Shown here: positions 8,751 to 18,075 of the stretch, piece after piece
Position numbering within the stretch: the stretch's first letter is position 1
Layout: the number at the start of each line of letters is the position of its first letter
Assembly (NCBI GenBank): GCA_009738435.1
Contig: CP046522.1
Location: 837,249-901,248, forward strand
DNA: 64,000 bases
Direction: 5' to 3'
From: Clostridium bovifaecis
Lineage (GTDB): Bacteria > Bacillota > Clostridia > Clostridiales > Clostridiaceae
Program-made: the position numbers and the translations under genes
The notes under the pieces: generated by a model
Seen by the model: only the letters and a program-made list of their open reading frames with translations
What the model was told of the DNA's origin: nothing
The model's database searches: none

Positions 8751-9599
8751 ATGGAATATATAAAAGAAGTAGATAAAGTAAAAGAGGGATACAAATTAAA
8801 AGAAAAAATAAGAAAAGAGGCAATAAAATTAGGGGCAAATATTGTAGGTTTTGCAGATGTAAAGAGTTGGGAAGAATTTGAAAATACTTCTGAAAGCTAC
8901 TATCCACAAAACATATGGCCTTGGAGTAAATCAGTAATTGTGTTAGGAGTGCAAATATATCTGCCAATGTTAGAAACTACACCGTCAGTAGTTTATTCAG
9001 AACTATATGATACTACTAATAGAATGCTAGATGAAATGTCCTATAGGTTAGCAAATTATCTTAATAGGTTGGGGCATAAAGCATTCTTTTTCCCAAGAGA
9101 TTGCTATGGAGACATATCCGTACTTGTAAAAAAGCCAGAGGCTGCCTTTTCGCATGTATTAGCAGGTAAATACGCAGGTCTAGGAACTATTGGTTATAAC
9201 CATACTCTAATTACAAAGGAGTATGGTCCAAGAGTAAGGCTTGTATCAGTTATAACGGATGCAGAACTGCCTCCAGATGAAGTAATAGAAAAAGATCTAT
9301 GTATAAAGTGTTTATGCTGCAAAAATAGCTGCCCAACGTCTGCTTTTACAACAAAGGAGGATGCTCTAATAGCTGATATGGACAAAGTTAAGTGCGCTGA
9401 ATATCATGAAAAGCTTAGAAATAACTATACATATCCCTGTGGAGTTTGTATAAAGGTATGCCCAATCGGAGAAGACAAGAAACTATATGGTACAAGTTCT
9501 GTTTCTAAAGAAGGAATTATACATTGTCAAAGCCACGGAGCAAAAGAACAGTTTGGAAGTGGAGGCGTTGAAGCGCTGAGTTTAGAAGTTAGGGTATAA
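8751..9599 (+). CDS. QueG-like 4Fe-4S protein (epoxyqueuosine-reductase family)
   Basis: Protein of 282 residues resembling the QueG/reductive-dehalogenase-like family. An N-terminal domain contains LGANIVGFADV and GKYAGLGTIGYNHTLIT, the latter a family hallmark. A C-terminal double-cluster ferredoxin region has CIKCLCCKNSCP and CGVCIKVCP, enough cysteines for two [4Fe-4S] clusters. QueG itself needs cobalamin, but many family members near transport genes have unknown substrates. It lies 87 bases after the ssuB-like gene with no terminator between, so it probably shares S-box control and may reduce the imported sulfur compound. That role is inference; true tRNA queuosine synthesis is less likely in this setting. 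Confidence 0.7.
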   Translation: MEYIKEVDKVKEGYKLKEKIRKEAIKLGANIVGFADVKSWEEFENTSESYYPQNIWPWSKSVIVLGVQIYLPMLETTPSVVYSELYDTTNRMLDEMSYRLANYLNRLGHKAFFFPRDCYGDISVLVKKPEAAFSHVLAGKYAGLGTIGYNHTLITKEYGPRVRLVSVITDAELPPDEVIEKDLCIKCLCCKNSCPTSAFTTKEDALIADMDKVKCAEYHEKLRNNYTYPCGVCIKVCPIGEDKKLYGTSSVSKEGIIHCQSHGAKEQFGSGGVEALSLEVRV

Positions 9600-9644
9600 A
9601 AGACAGATCTCTAGCATCTAATTGCTAGAATAAGTGATAATCAG

Positions 9645-9684
9645 GAAAATAGCGATTAAGGATTAGAGATTAGTCGCTATTTTT
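9645..9684 (+). terminator. Rho-independent terminator of the S-box operon
   Basis: Stem GAAAATAGCGA (9645-9655) with TCGCTATTTTT (9673 on), ending in a T-run. Confidence 0.75.
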
Positions 9685-9791
9685 TAAACTTTAAACTTGA
9701 TAATATAAAGTTGCTGCGGGCTGCTATAAAGAAGGTACATAATAAGAGAGAAAGGTGGGAAAAGTAAGAAACGAAGGAGGAGATGATTTAT

Positions 9792-10487
9792 ATGAAGGAC
9801 AATAAGAAAAAAAGTGCATTAAAATCCATAATAATTGGAGCAACTATTCTATCTATAGGTGCCAGCGTCGTTGTAGAACCAATCTATGTATTAGCCAAAG
9901 AATCTTCTAGACTTTCCATAAGCTCAAGTACTTGTAGAAGAGGAAAGGAAGGAAACATATTAAAGGATTCTTTAAAGGAGTTAGTTAAGGAAGGCACCCT
10001 TACCCAAGAGAAGGCTGACAATGTACTTTCTTATATTAAGAAAAATAAGGATAAAGGAGAAGGAAATATCGGTTTATTCGATGAAATGGTAAAAGGAGGA
10101 GTTATTACAAACAAAGAAGCAGATGCAATCAGAGATAAAAAGGCTGATAAGAAAATTCTATTGAGAAAAGAAATGATAACAAAAAGCCTCGCTGGTTTAG
10201 TAAAAGACAAAACAATAACGCAAGAGCAGGCAAACAAATTCATAGAAAAGCTAGAAAAACAAAATGAAGAGAGACGGGAATTACATAAGAAATTAAGAAG
10301 TATGTCTCAGGAGGAAAGAAAAGACTATATACAGAAAAACGGTTTAAGAGGAAAAGATATAATAAAAGAGATGGTGAAGGAAGGCATAATAACACAAGAA
10401 CAAGCTGAGGTTATGAGAGATAAAATGCCAAAACCAAAGCCACATAAAGAAAAAGTAAGAGTTACCAAAGAAGAAAGTAATAATTAG
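9792..10487 (+). CDS. Secreted, highly charged helical-repeat protein
   Basis: I do not recognise a named family. The product (about 231 residues) has a signal-peptide-like N-terminus (KKKSALKSIIIGATILSIGASVVV) and then a lysine/glutamate-rich region. A short motif returns at least four times: L..LVKEGTLTQEKAD, EMVKGGVITNKEAD, GLVKDKTITQEQAN and EMVKEGIITQEQAE. This pattern of paired helices resembles SHOCT-like or SbsA-type modules of exported clostridial proteins. ATG 9792 is preferred over ATG 9783 because AGGAGG ends at 9780. It has its own downstream terminator and no operon partner. Function unknown. Confidence 0.6.
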   Translation: MKDNKKKSALKSIIIGATILSIGASVVVEPIYVLAKESSRLSISSSTCRRGKEGNILKDSLKELVKEGTLTQEKADNVLSYIKKNKDKGEGNIGLFDEMVKGGVITNKEADAIRDKKADKKILLRKEMITKSLAGLVKDKTITQEQANKFIEKLEKQNEERRELHKKLRSMSQEERKDYIQKNGLRGKDIIKEMVKEGIITQEQAEVMRDKMPKPKPHKEKVRVTKEESNN

Positions 10488-10501
10488 GAATTAGAATATA
10501 G

Positions 10502-10540
10502 AAAGCTGTGGATTTAAGAGTATAGGAATCTACAGCTTTT
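10502..10540 (+). terminator. Rho-independent terminator
   Basis: Inverted repeat AAAGCTGTGGATT / AATCTACAGCTTTT with one mismatch and a T-rich end, directly after the secreted protein gene. Confidence 0.7.
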
Positions 10541-10637
10541 ATTTAGCTGCATTTGTATACTGGGCTTTATTGACAATAGAAGTTAATAAGTGATAACATT
10601 GGAGTAAAATTTACTAGATAATAAAGGGGGAATTTCA

Positions 10638-11819
10638 ATGTTAGGCTTTAAATACTACACACCAACAGAAGTATACTTTGGTTCGGGTGTAGAAAAAAAT
10701 GTTGGGGAAGAAATTAAAAAACGTGGGTATAAAAAAGTATTAGTTCACTATGGTGGAGGAAGCATTAAAAAAAGTGGTCTTTTTAATGTAATAGTAGAAA
10801 GTCTTGATAATTCAGATATTTCATGGATAGAATTAGGTGGAGTTGAACCAAATCCCAAAATTGGACTTATACGAGAGGGCATTGAACTATGTAGGAAGGA
10901 AAATGTAGATTTTATATTAGCAGTAGGTGGAGGTAGTGTTATTGACTCAGCTAAGTCTATAGGTTTAGGATTAGTGCATAATCGTGATCCATGGGATATG
11001 ATTATAGATGGTATAATACCAGAAAAGAGTTTCCCAGTTGGTGCAGTGCTTACTATAGCTGCAGCAGGAAGTGAAATGAGTAACTCCCATGTGGTAACAA
11101 ATACTGAAGGAGGACTTAAACGTTCCCTTAACCATGACCTTCTTCGTCCTGTATTTGCCTTTATGAATCCTGAAGTTACATATAGCGTATCTAAATATCA
11201 AACAGCTTGTGGAATAGTTGATATAATGATGCATACCCTTGAGAGATATGTAACCCCAGATAAGGATACAGACTTAATGGATAGAATGTCTGAAGGGCTT
11301 CTTGTAGCTGTTAAAGAGGCAGGCAAAATAGCCATAAAAGAACCTAATAACTATGAAGCAAGAGCAACACTTATGTGGGCATCTAGCCTTTCTCATAATG
11401 GAGTTACAGGCTGCGGCAAAACTGCTCCATTCCCTGCGCATAAAATAGAGCATGAGCTAAGTGGTAAGTTTGACCATATATCTCATGGAGCAGGTCTTGC
11501 AGTGATTTTTCCGGCTTGGGCAAAATACGTATACAAATATGATATAAATAAATTCTGCCAGCTTGCAACAAGGGTCTGGAATGTAGAAATGAATTTTGAC
11601 CATCCAGAGCGTACTGCCTTAGAGGGAATAGAAGCAATGGAACAATATTTTAAATCTATTGGCATGCCAACTACTCTAAGAGAACTTGGAGTGGGAGAGG
11701 ACAGCCTTGAAGAGATGGCTGACAAGTGCACTGGATTTGGTAAACGCACTTATAAATCCTATGTTGAGCTGGGAAAAAAAGAAATAATCGATATATACAA
11801 AATAGCATTGGGAGATTAG
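10638..11819 (+). CDS. Iron-containing alcohol dehydrogenase (butanol dehydrogenase type)
   Basis: Group III metal-dependent alcohol dehydrogenase of 393 residues, of the clostridial BdhA/BdhB and YqhD type, reducing aldehydes such as butyraldehyde to alcohols with NAD(P)H. The N-terminal nucleotide-binding half has AVGGGSVIDSAKSIG. The metal-binding half has CGIVDIMMHTLERY and HKIEHELSGKFDHISHGAGLAV, supplying the conserved Asp and three His ligands. Length is normal. GGGGGAA before the ATG sets the start. It stands alone between two terminators. NADH versus NADPH preference and substrate range cannot be read from sequence, so no symbol is given. Confidence 0.88.
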   Translation: MLGFKYYTPTEVYFGSGVEKNVGEEIKKRGYKKVLVHYGGGSIKKSGLFNVIVESLDNSDISWIELGGVEPNPKIGLIREGIELCRKENVDFILAVGGGSVIDSAKSIGLGLVHNRDPWDMIIDGIIPEKSFPVGAVLTIAAAGSEMSNSHVVTNTEGGLKRSLNHDLLRPVFAFMNPEVTYSVSKYQTACGIVDIMMHTLERYVTPDKDTDLMDRMSEGLLVAVKEAGKIAIKEPNNYEARATLMWASSLSHNGVTGCGKTAPFPAHKIEHELSGKFDHISHGAGLAVIFPAWAKYVYKYDINKFCQLATRVWNVEMNFDHPERTALEGIEAMEQYFKSIGMPTTLRELGVGEDSLEEMADKCTGFGKRTYKSYVELGKKEIIDIYKIALGD

Positions 11820-11844
11820 TACTCAACAGTTTATTTGTGAATAA

Positions 11845-11898
11845 GATTGCATACTAGACTTAGTGATTTCATATATTAGGTCGAGTATGCAATTTTTT
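11845..11898 (+). terminator. Rho-independent terminator after alcohol dehydrogenase
   Basis: ATTGCATAC (11846-11854) pairs with GTATGCAAT (11885-11893), followed by a run of T. The T-run ends just before the start of the next gene. Confidence 0.7.
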
Positions 11899-11906
11899 AT
11901 GAGAAG

Positions 11907-12371
11907 GTGGGAGTATTGGCAAGGCTAAATCCAGATAAGATTTTTGTAGAGTACAGGCAAAAAGTTACTTCTACAGAACCCATTCTTGGGAGATATTACA
12001 CATTAACGCATTCTGATGAAACTGGAGAGTTATTTTTAACTATAGGAGAAAGGTACGCTTATGACAAAATTAACCCTACGAGAGATGAAGTTCTTGGGCA
12101 TTGGGTTAAATATGATAATAAATATTATTTTTATGTATATCTATATATAGATGGAGGAGAATTTGGAGAAGTTAAATCAGCCATAAGGGATAAAATTTTT
12201 AGAAAAGAACTGCCCTTAGCTTTAGAAGCTATAAGATATGGGGATAGAGAGCTCTTTAATGTTCACCTCAAGCTTAAAATTGCGCCTATAATAGTGTTTT
12301 TCAATTCATATATACCAAAGTATAATAAAGTTAATATGTGGGGAATCTTCAAGGAGTATGATATAGGTTGA
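11907..12371 (+). CDS. Staygreen-family protein
   Basis: Product of about 154 residues matching the Staygreen (SGR) family by its N-terminal signature: ARLNPDKIFVEY, then a TEPILGRYYTLTHSDETGEL-type stretch and LFLTIGERYAY. Plant SGR removes magnesium from chlorophyll; bacterial homologues can dechelate metal from chlorophyll-like rings in vitro, but their natural role in non-photosynthetic bacteria is unknown. The start is uncertain: GTG 11907 gives the listed product, while TTG 11916 lies at better distance from AAGGTGG. It is a single gene about 9 kb before the cobalamin operon. A link to tetrapyrrole metabolism is only a guess. Confidence 0.75.
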   Translation: MGVLARLNPDKIFVEYRQKVTSTEPILGRYYTLTHSDETGELFLTIGERYAYDKINPTRDEVLGHWVKYDNKYYFYVYLYIDGGEFGEVKSAIRDKIFRKELPLALEAIRYGDRELFNVHLKLKIAPIIVFFNSYIPKYNKVNMWGIFKEYDIG

Positions 12372-12562
12372 TTACCTTGTGCTAAGCCAAAGGTTAGTCC
12401 AGTAGTTAATAGAGGCATACTACTGGATTCTTTATTGTAATAGTCTATTTTAAATTAAGGCTGCGTTTTAAAATTATATGACGCCAACAATTTGTTAAAA
12501 CATAGTCTAAGTTAAATATGATAAAATATACACATATAAATAGAAAGAGAGAGGGTGAGAAA

Positions 12563-15500
12563 ATGAATCTAAAAAAATTAGAACAAATAATTTTCAAACC
12601 ATCTTCTAGTATAAGAAGGGAAATAGGAGAAGAACTATTTAAAAAGGGATTGATATCTAGTGTAAAGGGAAGAAAAATAGAAAATATATCATATTTATGG
12701 GGATGTAGCAAGTAGCAGTAATCACAAAGAATTAAATACTCACATAAAAGTGAACTTGCATAATAAAGAGGTTGAGGATGTAAGATGTACTTGTGATGAT
12801 TTTAAGGAATTTTCTAAGAATAAGCCTCTTTTTATGTGTGAGCATTTAACAGGAACTGCCTATAAGTTTTTAAGTTTAATGAGTAAAAGGAAGACTAAGG
12901 AAAGTAACTTAACGGAAACATCGCTTAAAAAAGAGAAAGAAAAGGTAAGTGTGGGTATTGCTCCAAAGGTAATACATAGATCATGGAAAGAGACAGATAC
13001 TTATGAGTTAGAGTTTAAGTTGGGTTTAGGGCATAAATGTTTAATAAGAGATTTAAAAAGTTTTATTCTTGATTATGATGAGGGAAAGTATATCTACTTT
13101 AATAGTCAGTTTATTTATAATCCAAATGAGCACACTATTTCTCTAGAGCACGTAAAAATTATAAATTTTATTAGAGAATACATTGATAAAGGCAGAGAAA
13201 TGTTAAACTCAGGAAGAAATCTAATAATATCTCCAAATGAGCTTAGAGGGTTTTTAAAGTGTGTTCTAGGAAACAAGCTTCAATTTAAATATAATGGCAT
13301 AGAATATAATCCGACTGTTCTTTATGAGGATTTGCCTCTTAGTTTTACATTAAAGGAAAAAGATGAATACTTTAAATTGATCACTCATAAAAGACTACCC
13401 ATTCCTTTAAATGAAAATAGAGATGTTTATTTTTTTAATAATGAGCTCTATTTGCCTTCAAAGAATCAAATAAAAAAATACATTCCTTTATATAACAAGT
13501 TTAAAAGCAATGGGAAAGTTCTATTCCATAGAAATATGGAAAATTACAACAGGATTATTTCTCTACTAAGCAGCATCTCAAAGGATATTACACTTTCAGA
13601 GGATGTAAAGAGATTTGCAGCTAACTCCTTAAAATTTGAATTTTACATTTATAGAAAGGAGTCAAATATCTACTGTAATGTATATGCAATTTACAATAAT
13701 GAGAAGATTGACATATTAAAGAAAGGCAGTAGTAAAACTCAACTTATAAGAGATTTAAAAAAAGAAGAAAAGGTAATTATGAAACTTGAGCATCATAAGT
13801 TTATAAAGAAAGATGATAGGCTTGTATTTATTGGAGAAGACGAGGACATGTTCAATATCATAGGCAATAAAAAAAGCATTATTCCTTCGTTGGGTACTCT
13901 TATCTTAGGCAATGGTTTTGAAGAGGCAAGGATATATGATGGAAACTCTATTGAAATGGACGTATATGAAGAAGAGGGACATTTTAAATTCAGTTATAGT
14001 ATAGGCAATGTAAGTAGTGAAGAGCTTTCGGGCTTATTTAATAGCTATAAATCTGGCAGAAGATTTTATAAGACTAAAGATAATGGATTTATAGATTTTG
14101 AGGATGATGGAGTGAGAAATTTCTTTAATTTAATTGAGATGCTAGGACTTGATAAAAACACAGAAGATGGTTTTTTTCAAGTAGAAAAAAACAAGGCTCT
14201 GTACATAGCTGAAAATCTAAAAAATAGAGAATATAAATTTGGTAGAGGCATTGAAATACTAAGAGATATAGAAAACAGGATGGTCAAAATAAATAATGAG
14301 GAAATTATTCCTCCAAAGAATCTAAAGGCAAAGCTTAGAGAATATCAAATCAATGGATTTAAATGGTTTAGAAGTTTGAGTGAATTAGAGCTTGGTGGTA
14401 TTTTAGCGGATGAAATGGGACTTGGCAAGACAGTTCAAACTATAGCCTTTCTTCTTAGTGAGGAGAATAAAAAATCTTTAGTGATCGCTCCAACATCTTT
14501 AATTTACAACTGGAAAAGTGAAATAGAAAAATTTGCCCCCTCACTTAAAACTGGAATTGCCCATGGAAGTTTAGCAGAACAGGAAAAAGTAATAGATAAT
14601 TTAGAAGAATATGACTTGATTTTAACTACTTACGGCACTTTAAGAAACAATATAGACAAATATAAAAAACATCTATTTGATTATTGTATTATAGATGAGG
14701 CTCAAAATATAAAGAATCCTCTAGCTCAAAGCACTGCAGCGGTTAAGGAAGTTAATGCAAAGGTAAGGTTTGCGCTAACAGGAACTCCTATTGAAAATAA
14801 TCTAATGGAGCTTTGGTCCATATTTGATTTTGTTATGCCAGGATATTTATATTCTAAAGATACATTTTATGGAAAGTTTCTCTCTGATGAGGAATGTGAT
14901 TTAGAAGACCTTAAACTTATGATAAAGCCTTTTATATTGAGAAGAACCAAAAGGGAAGTTATTAAGGATTTGCCTGATAAAATGGAAAAGAAAATATTGG
15001 TTGAAATGACACCACATCAAAAGGCAGTATACAAGGCATATTTAAATAATATTAGAGAAAAGATGAAAAATAATATTGACGGGGAAATAGCAGTTTTCTC
15101 TTATTTAACAAGACTAAGGCAGATTTGCTTAGACCCTTCTATCATATTTCAGGAATACAAAGGGGGAAGCGGAAAACTTAAGCTTGCAATGAGTATAGTG
15201 GAAGAGAATATAGCATCTAAAGGAAAAACACTGCTCTTTTCTCAGTTTACATCTGCCTTAAAGAAAATAGGAAACTCCTTAGAAGAGAAGGGAATTAAAT
15301 ATTATTATTTAGATGGCTCAACTCCTTCCAAAGAAAGAATTCGATTAGTAAATGAGTTTAATAAGAGCAATAAGGTAAAGGTATTTTTGATTTCATTAAA
15401 GGCAGGGGGAACTGGTCTCAATTTAACAGGGGCTAATTTAGTTATTCATTTTGATCCTTGGTGGAATCCAGCAGTAGAAAACCAAGCAACAGATAGAGCT

Positions 15501-15695
15501 CATAGAATAGGGCAAAAGAATGTGGTAGAAGTAATCAAGCTAATATCTAGAGGAACCATAGAAGAAAAGATAATTTTGCTGCAGGAACACAAAAGAGAGT
15601 TAGTTGACAGTGTAATAACCGGTGAACTTAAAGAGGGAACCGTGCTAAATAAGCTGTCCCGAGAAGAACTAATAGAGCTTTTTTATAGAGAGTGA
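12563..15695 (+). pseudogene. SNF2-family helicase with SWIM zinc finger, frameshifted near N-terminus
   Basis: The N-terminal piece (12563-12715) and the main piece (from about 12708 to 15695) are one protein of about 1044 residues in two frames. The second frame is open upstream of 12750 (SSSNHKELNTHIKVNL), which restores the usual SWIM context. The break is near 12705-12712, one base gained or two lost. Domains in order: SWIM zinc finger (CTC...CEH, near 12788-12845); a long SNF2-associated region; SF2 helicase with DEMGLGKTVQT, IIDEAQNIKNP and LTGTPIENN; and the C-terminal helicase lobe with LKAGGTGLNLTGA and DRAHRIGQ. It would be an ATP-driven DNA translocase. A product restarted near GTG 12750 would still hold all ATPase motifs. 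Confidence 0.82.
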
Positions 15696-15734
15696 TAATG
15701 AGAAAGTAAGTTCACAGAGGAAGGAACTAAAATT

Positions 15735-16280
15735 ATGAAACTATTTTTTATTTCAGATATTCATGGGTCTATATATTATTTAAACAAGGCTATGGAACAA
15801 TGTAAGAAGGAAGAGCCAGATTATATAATTATATTAGGTGATGAATTATATCACGGTCCTAGAAATCCTATACCAAAAGAATATAATCCAGAGGCAGTAG
15901 CAAATTTGTTAAACATCTATAAGGATAAGATTATTGCTATTCGTGGAAACTGTGATAGTGAAGTAGACCAGATGGTTCTTAAATACCCTATTATGAGTGA
16001 CTACTCCATGATTTTATACAACGGAAGAAGGCTGTTTTTAACTCATGGACACATATATAATGAAGAAAACTTACCTAATATAAGCAAAGGCGATGTGCTA
16101 ATTTATGGACATATACATGTGCCTGTAGCGAAAGAACAGGAGGGTATATTTATAATAAATCCGGGATCTATAACACTGCCAAAAGAGAATACTCCTCATT
16201 GCTATGCTGTTTTAGAAGAAGATATATTTAGAATAAAGACATTAGATGGAGACACATATAAAGAGATTAGCATAGCCTAA
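15735..16280 (+). CDS. yfcE: YfcE/MJ0936-type phosphodiesterase
   Basis: Calcineurin-like metallophosphoesterase of 181 residues. The metal-binding motifs are visible in order: DIHG (residues 8-11), GDELYHGPRN, RGNCDSEVD, THGH and YGHIHVP. Members hydrolyse model phosphodiesters; the natural substrate is not known. Length is normal and an AGGAAGG site precedes the start. It lies 39 bases after the SNF2 gene and may be transcribed with it. The GPRNP stretch matches YfcE rather than generic phosphoesterases. Confidence 0.82.
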   Translation: MKLFFISDIHGSIYYLNKAMEQCKKEEPDYIIILGDELYHGPRNPIPKEYNPEAVANLLNIYKDKIIAIRGNCDSEVDQMVLKYPIMSDYSMILYNGRRLFLTHGHIYNEENLPNISKGDVLIYGHIHVPVAKEQEGIFIINPGSITLPKENTPHCYAVLEEDIFRIKTLDGDTYKEISIA

Positions 16281-16318
16281 TTTAGTAAAAACATTATGAT
16301 GAAGATGAGGGGGATAAA

Positions 16319-16682
16319 ATGAACAAGATACAAGACCAGAGTTAGATTACTATCCTTTTACAGAAGAACAATTATTAGAAGTTGCAAGATTGGATTATAT
16401 AGATGATTCTAAAGCATATAATGATTTTTATGATTTTTTAACAGAGAGCTTCGATGCAACCCATGAGGATGCGGAAGAATTGATGTACGAATTAACAGCT
16501 CATATAAAAAACAGCGATAATATTGAAGAAGTTATATCACTCAGGAGCTTAATCCAACTATAAATACAGTAGTTAACAAAGAAAAGGTAGGAAGAAATGA
16601 TCCGTGTCCTTGCGGAAGTGGCAAAAAGTATAAAAAATGCTGTGGCTGTAAAGTAATATCTTTAAGTGAATTTAAGAGGTAA
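16319..16682 (+). pseudogene. SEC-C metal-binding protein, broken by two frameshifts
   Basis: Three frames together encode a short protein of about 120 residues. The ATG at 16319 follows GGGGGAT. The body runs in a second frame from 16327 (DTRPELDYYPFTEEQLL...). From 16542 a third frame gives QELNPTIN... and the C-terminal SEC-C zinc motif [17 protein letters not shown]. The second break, near 16532-16541 (GTTATATCAC), is mended by removing one TA, giving EEVITQELNP. The first fits one missing base near 16324-16326. SEC-C motifs bind zinc and are found on SecA and many small proteins. Without repair no useful product is made. Confidence 0.7.
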
Positions 16683-16782
16683 TTATATACTGAAAGGCTA
16701 GTTAATAACATAGGTTGATTAGCTTTATTAAAGTAGGGTGTAATTAATATAGTAAATTTTGAGAAGATAATTGTGAAGGCGA

Positions 16783-17346
16783 ATGGCACTAGAAAAATTT
16801 AAATATATGACTTTAAAAGAATTTTACCATATGAGAGAAATTAGCAATGAATTAATGGAATTTATAGATGGAACTGTTTATATGTCGCCATCACCATCTA
16901 CAAAACATCAAAGAATTTCAGGAAGATTATATGTTGAACTGTTTAATTACCTAGAGGGTAAAGGGTGTGAAGTTTTTGATGCACCTTTTGATATTGTACT
17001 CCATAAAGAAGATATAGAAGAAGACAAGATAGTTATCCCAGATTTATCTGTTATAGGTGATAAATCAGGACTTAACGAACAAAATTATAAAGGGGTGCCA
17101 ACTTTAATAGTTGAAATACTATCACCATCTAATCAATCTCATGATTTGGTACTAAAGTTAAATTTATATATGCAATACGGTGTAAAAGAATATTGGATAG
17201 TTAACCCTATGTTGGATAGTATCCAAGTATATTCCCTAGATGAAAATGGAGGGTATATACAAAAGGATAATAAGGTTTCAAAGGGAGTAATTAACTCAAA
17301 AGTCTTAGAAGGCTTTAAAGTAGATGTAGAAAAGATATTTGGATAG
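16783..17346 (+). CDS. Uma2-family endonuclease (DUF820)
   Basis: Protein of 187 residues of the Uma2 family, which has a restriction-endonuclease-like (PD-(D/E)xK) fold. Visible are ELMEFIDGTVYMSPSPST near the N-terminus, VIPDLSVI (the conserved Asp) and PTLIVEILSPSNQSHD (the conserved Glu), then KLNLYMQYGVKEYWIVNP. These proteins are often multicopy in cyanobacteria and scattered in Firmicutes; the cellular role is unsettled. It ends in its own terminator. An immediate partner gene is absent. Confidence 0.82.
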   Translation: MALEKFKYMTLKEFYHMREISNELMEFIDGTVYMSPSPSTKHQRISGRLYVELFNYLEGKGCEVFDAPFDIVLHKEDIEEDKIVIPDLSVIGDKSGLNEQNYKGVPTLIVEILSPSNQSHDLVLKLNLYMQYGVKEYWIVNPMLDSIQVYSLDENGGYIQKDNKVSKGVINSKVLEGFKVDVEKIFG

Positions 17347-17367
17347 ATTTCCCAAATAATATATAAA

Positions 17368-17397
17368 AAAATGCAGGGCTTTTGCTCTGCATTTTTT
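17368..17397 (+). terminator. Rho-independent terminator
   Basis: ATGCAGGGC / GCTCTGCAT stem (nine pairs, one G-U) with a TTTT loop and six trailing Ts. Confidence 0.85.
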
Positions 17398-17433
17398 GCG
17401 TATATGCCCAGCATGGGCGACAGCTTAGTGATG

Positions 17434-17470
17434 TAACATTTAGTGTCAGGTACCTAATATCAACATTTGA
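17434..17470. repeat. REP-like palindrome, diverged copy
   Basis: Contains TAGTGTCAGGTACCTAATAT flanked by AACATT on the left and AACATTT on the right. It is the same design as the GTGCCTGGCAC palindromes beside the transposase at 19517, but with several substitutions. Confidence 0.6.
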
Positions 17471-17547
17471 AGTATAGGAAGATAATTTTAATAAAAAATG
17501 AACCTTTTATATAATAGAATAGTCTTATATAGGGAAGAGGTGAGAAG

Positions 17548-18075
17548 GTGGATGGTATGGAGTTAGTTGAAAAGGCAAAGCAAGGGGATAAGGAAGCATT
17601 AATCAAGCTTATAATGGATAAAAAACAAGATTACTATAAGCTTGCTTATGTATACATGAGAAATGAGGAAGATGCTTTAGATGTAATGGAAGATATGATT
17701 TTAATTTTATATAAGAATATACACAAGTTAAAAAAGGATGATGCTTTCTACAGCTGGAGTAAAACTATTCTAGTAAATTGTTGCAAGAATTCTTTAAGAA
17801 AAAATAGTAAAGTTATTTCATTAGAGACAGTTAAGGAAGAGGTAAAAGAAGAGTATAAAGAAGTTATGGAAGAAAAGAATCAAGAGATTATTATAGAGGA
17901 GCATATGTCAAAGCTAAAGGAAAAGCATCAGGAAGTCATAAGACTCAGATATTTTTTGGATTTGGATTACAGCACTATTGCAAGTATACTGAAGATTCCT
18001 ATTGGAACGGTAAAGTCTCGTATATCCATTGGACTTAAAAGCTTAAAAGAAAGTTTGGGAGGTGAAGAGGTTTGA
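17548..18075 (+). CDS. ECF-type RNA polymerase sigma factor
   Basis: Sigma-70 family factor of 175 residues. Region 2 (about 10-80) contains YYKLAYVYMRNEEDALDVMEDMI; region 4 (about 120-170) has LKEKHQEVIRLRYFLDLDYSTI and IPIGTVKSRISIGLKSLK. There is no region 1.1 or 3, as expected for an extracytoplasmic-function sigma. It overlaps the next gene by four bases, and that gene encodes a membrane-anchored probable anti-sigma factor, so activity is likely held back until a cell-envelope signal arrives. GTG 17548 is listed; ATG 17557, three codons later, is an equally good start after GAGAAGG. Confidence 0.85.
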   Translation: MDGMELVEKAKQGDKEALIKLIMDKKQDYYKLAYVYMRNEEDALDVMEDMILILYKNIHKLKKDDAFYSWSKTILVNCCKNSLRKNSKVISLETVKEEVKEEYKEVMEEKNQEIIIEEHMSKLKEKHQEVIRLRYFLDLDYSTIASILKIPIGTVKSRISIGLKSLKESLGGEEV

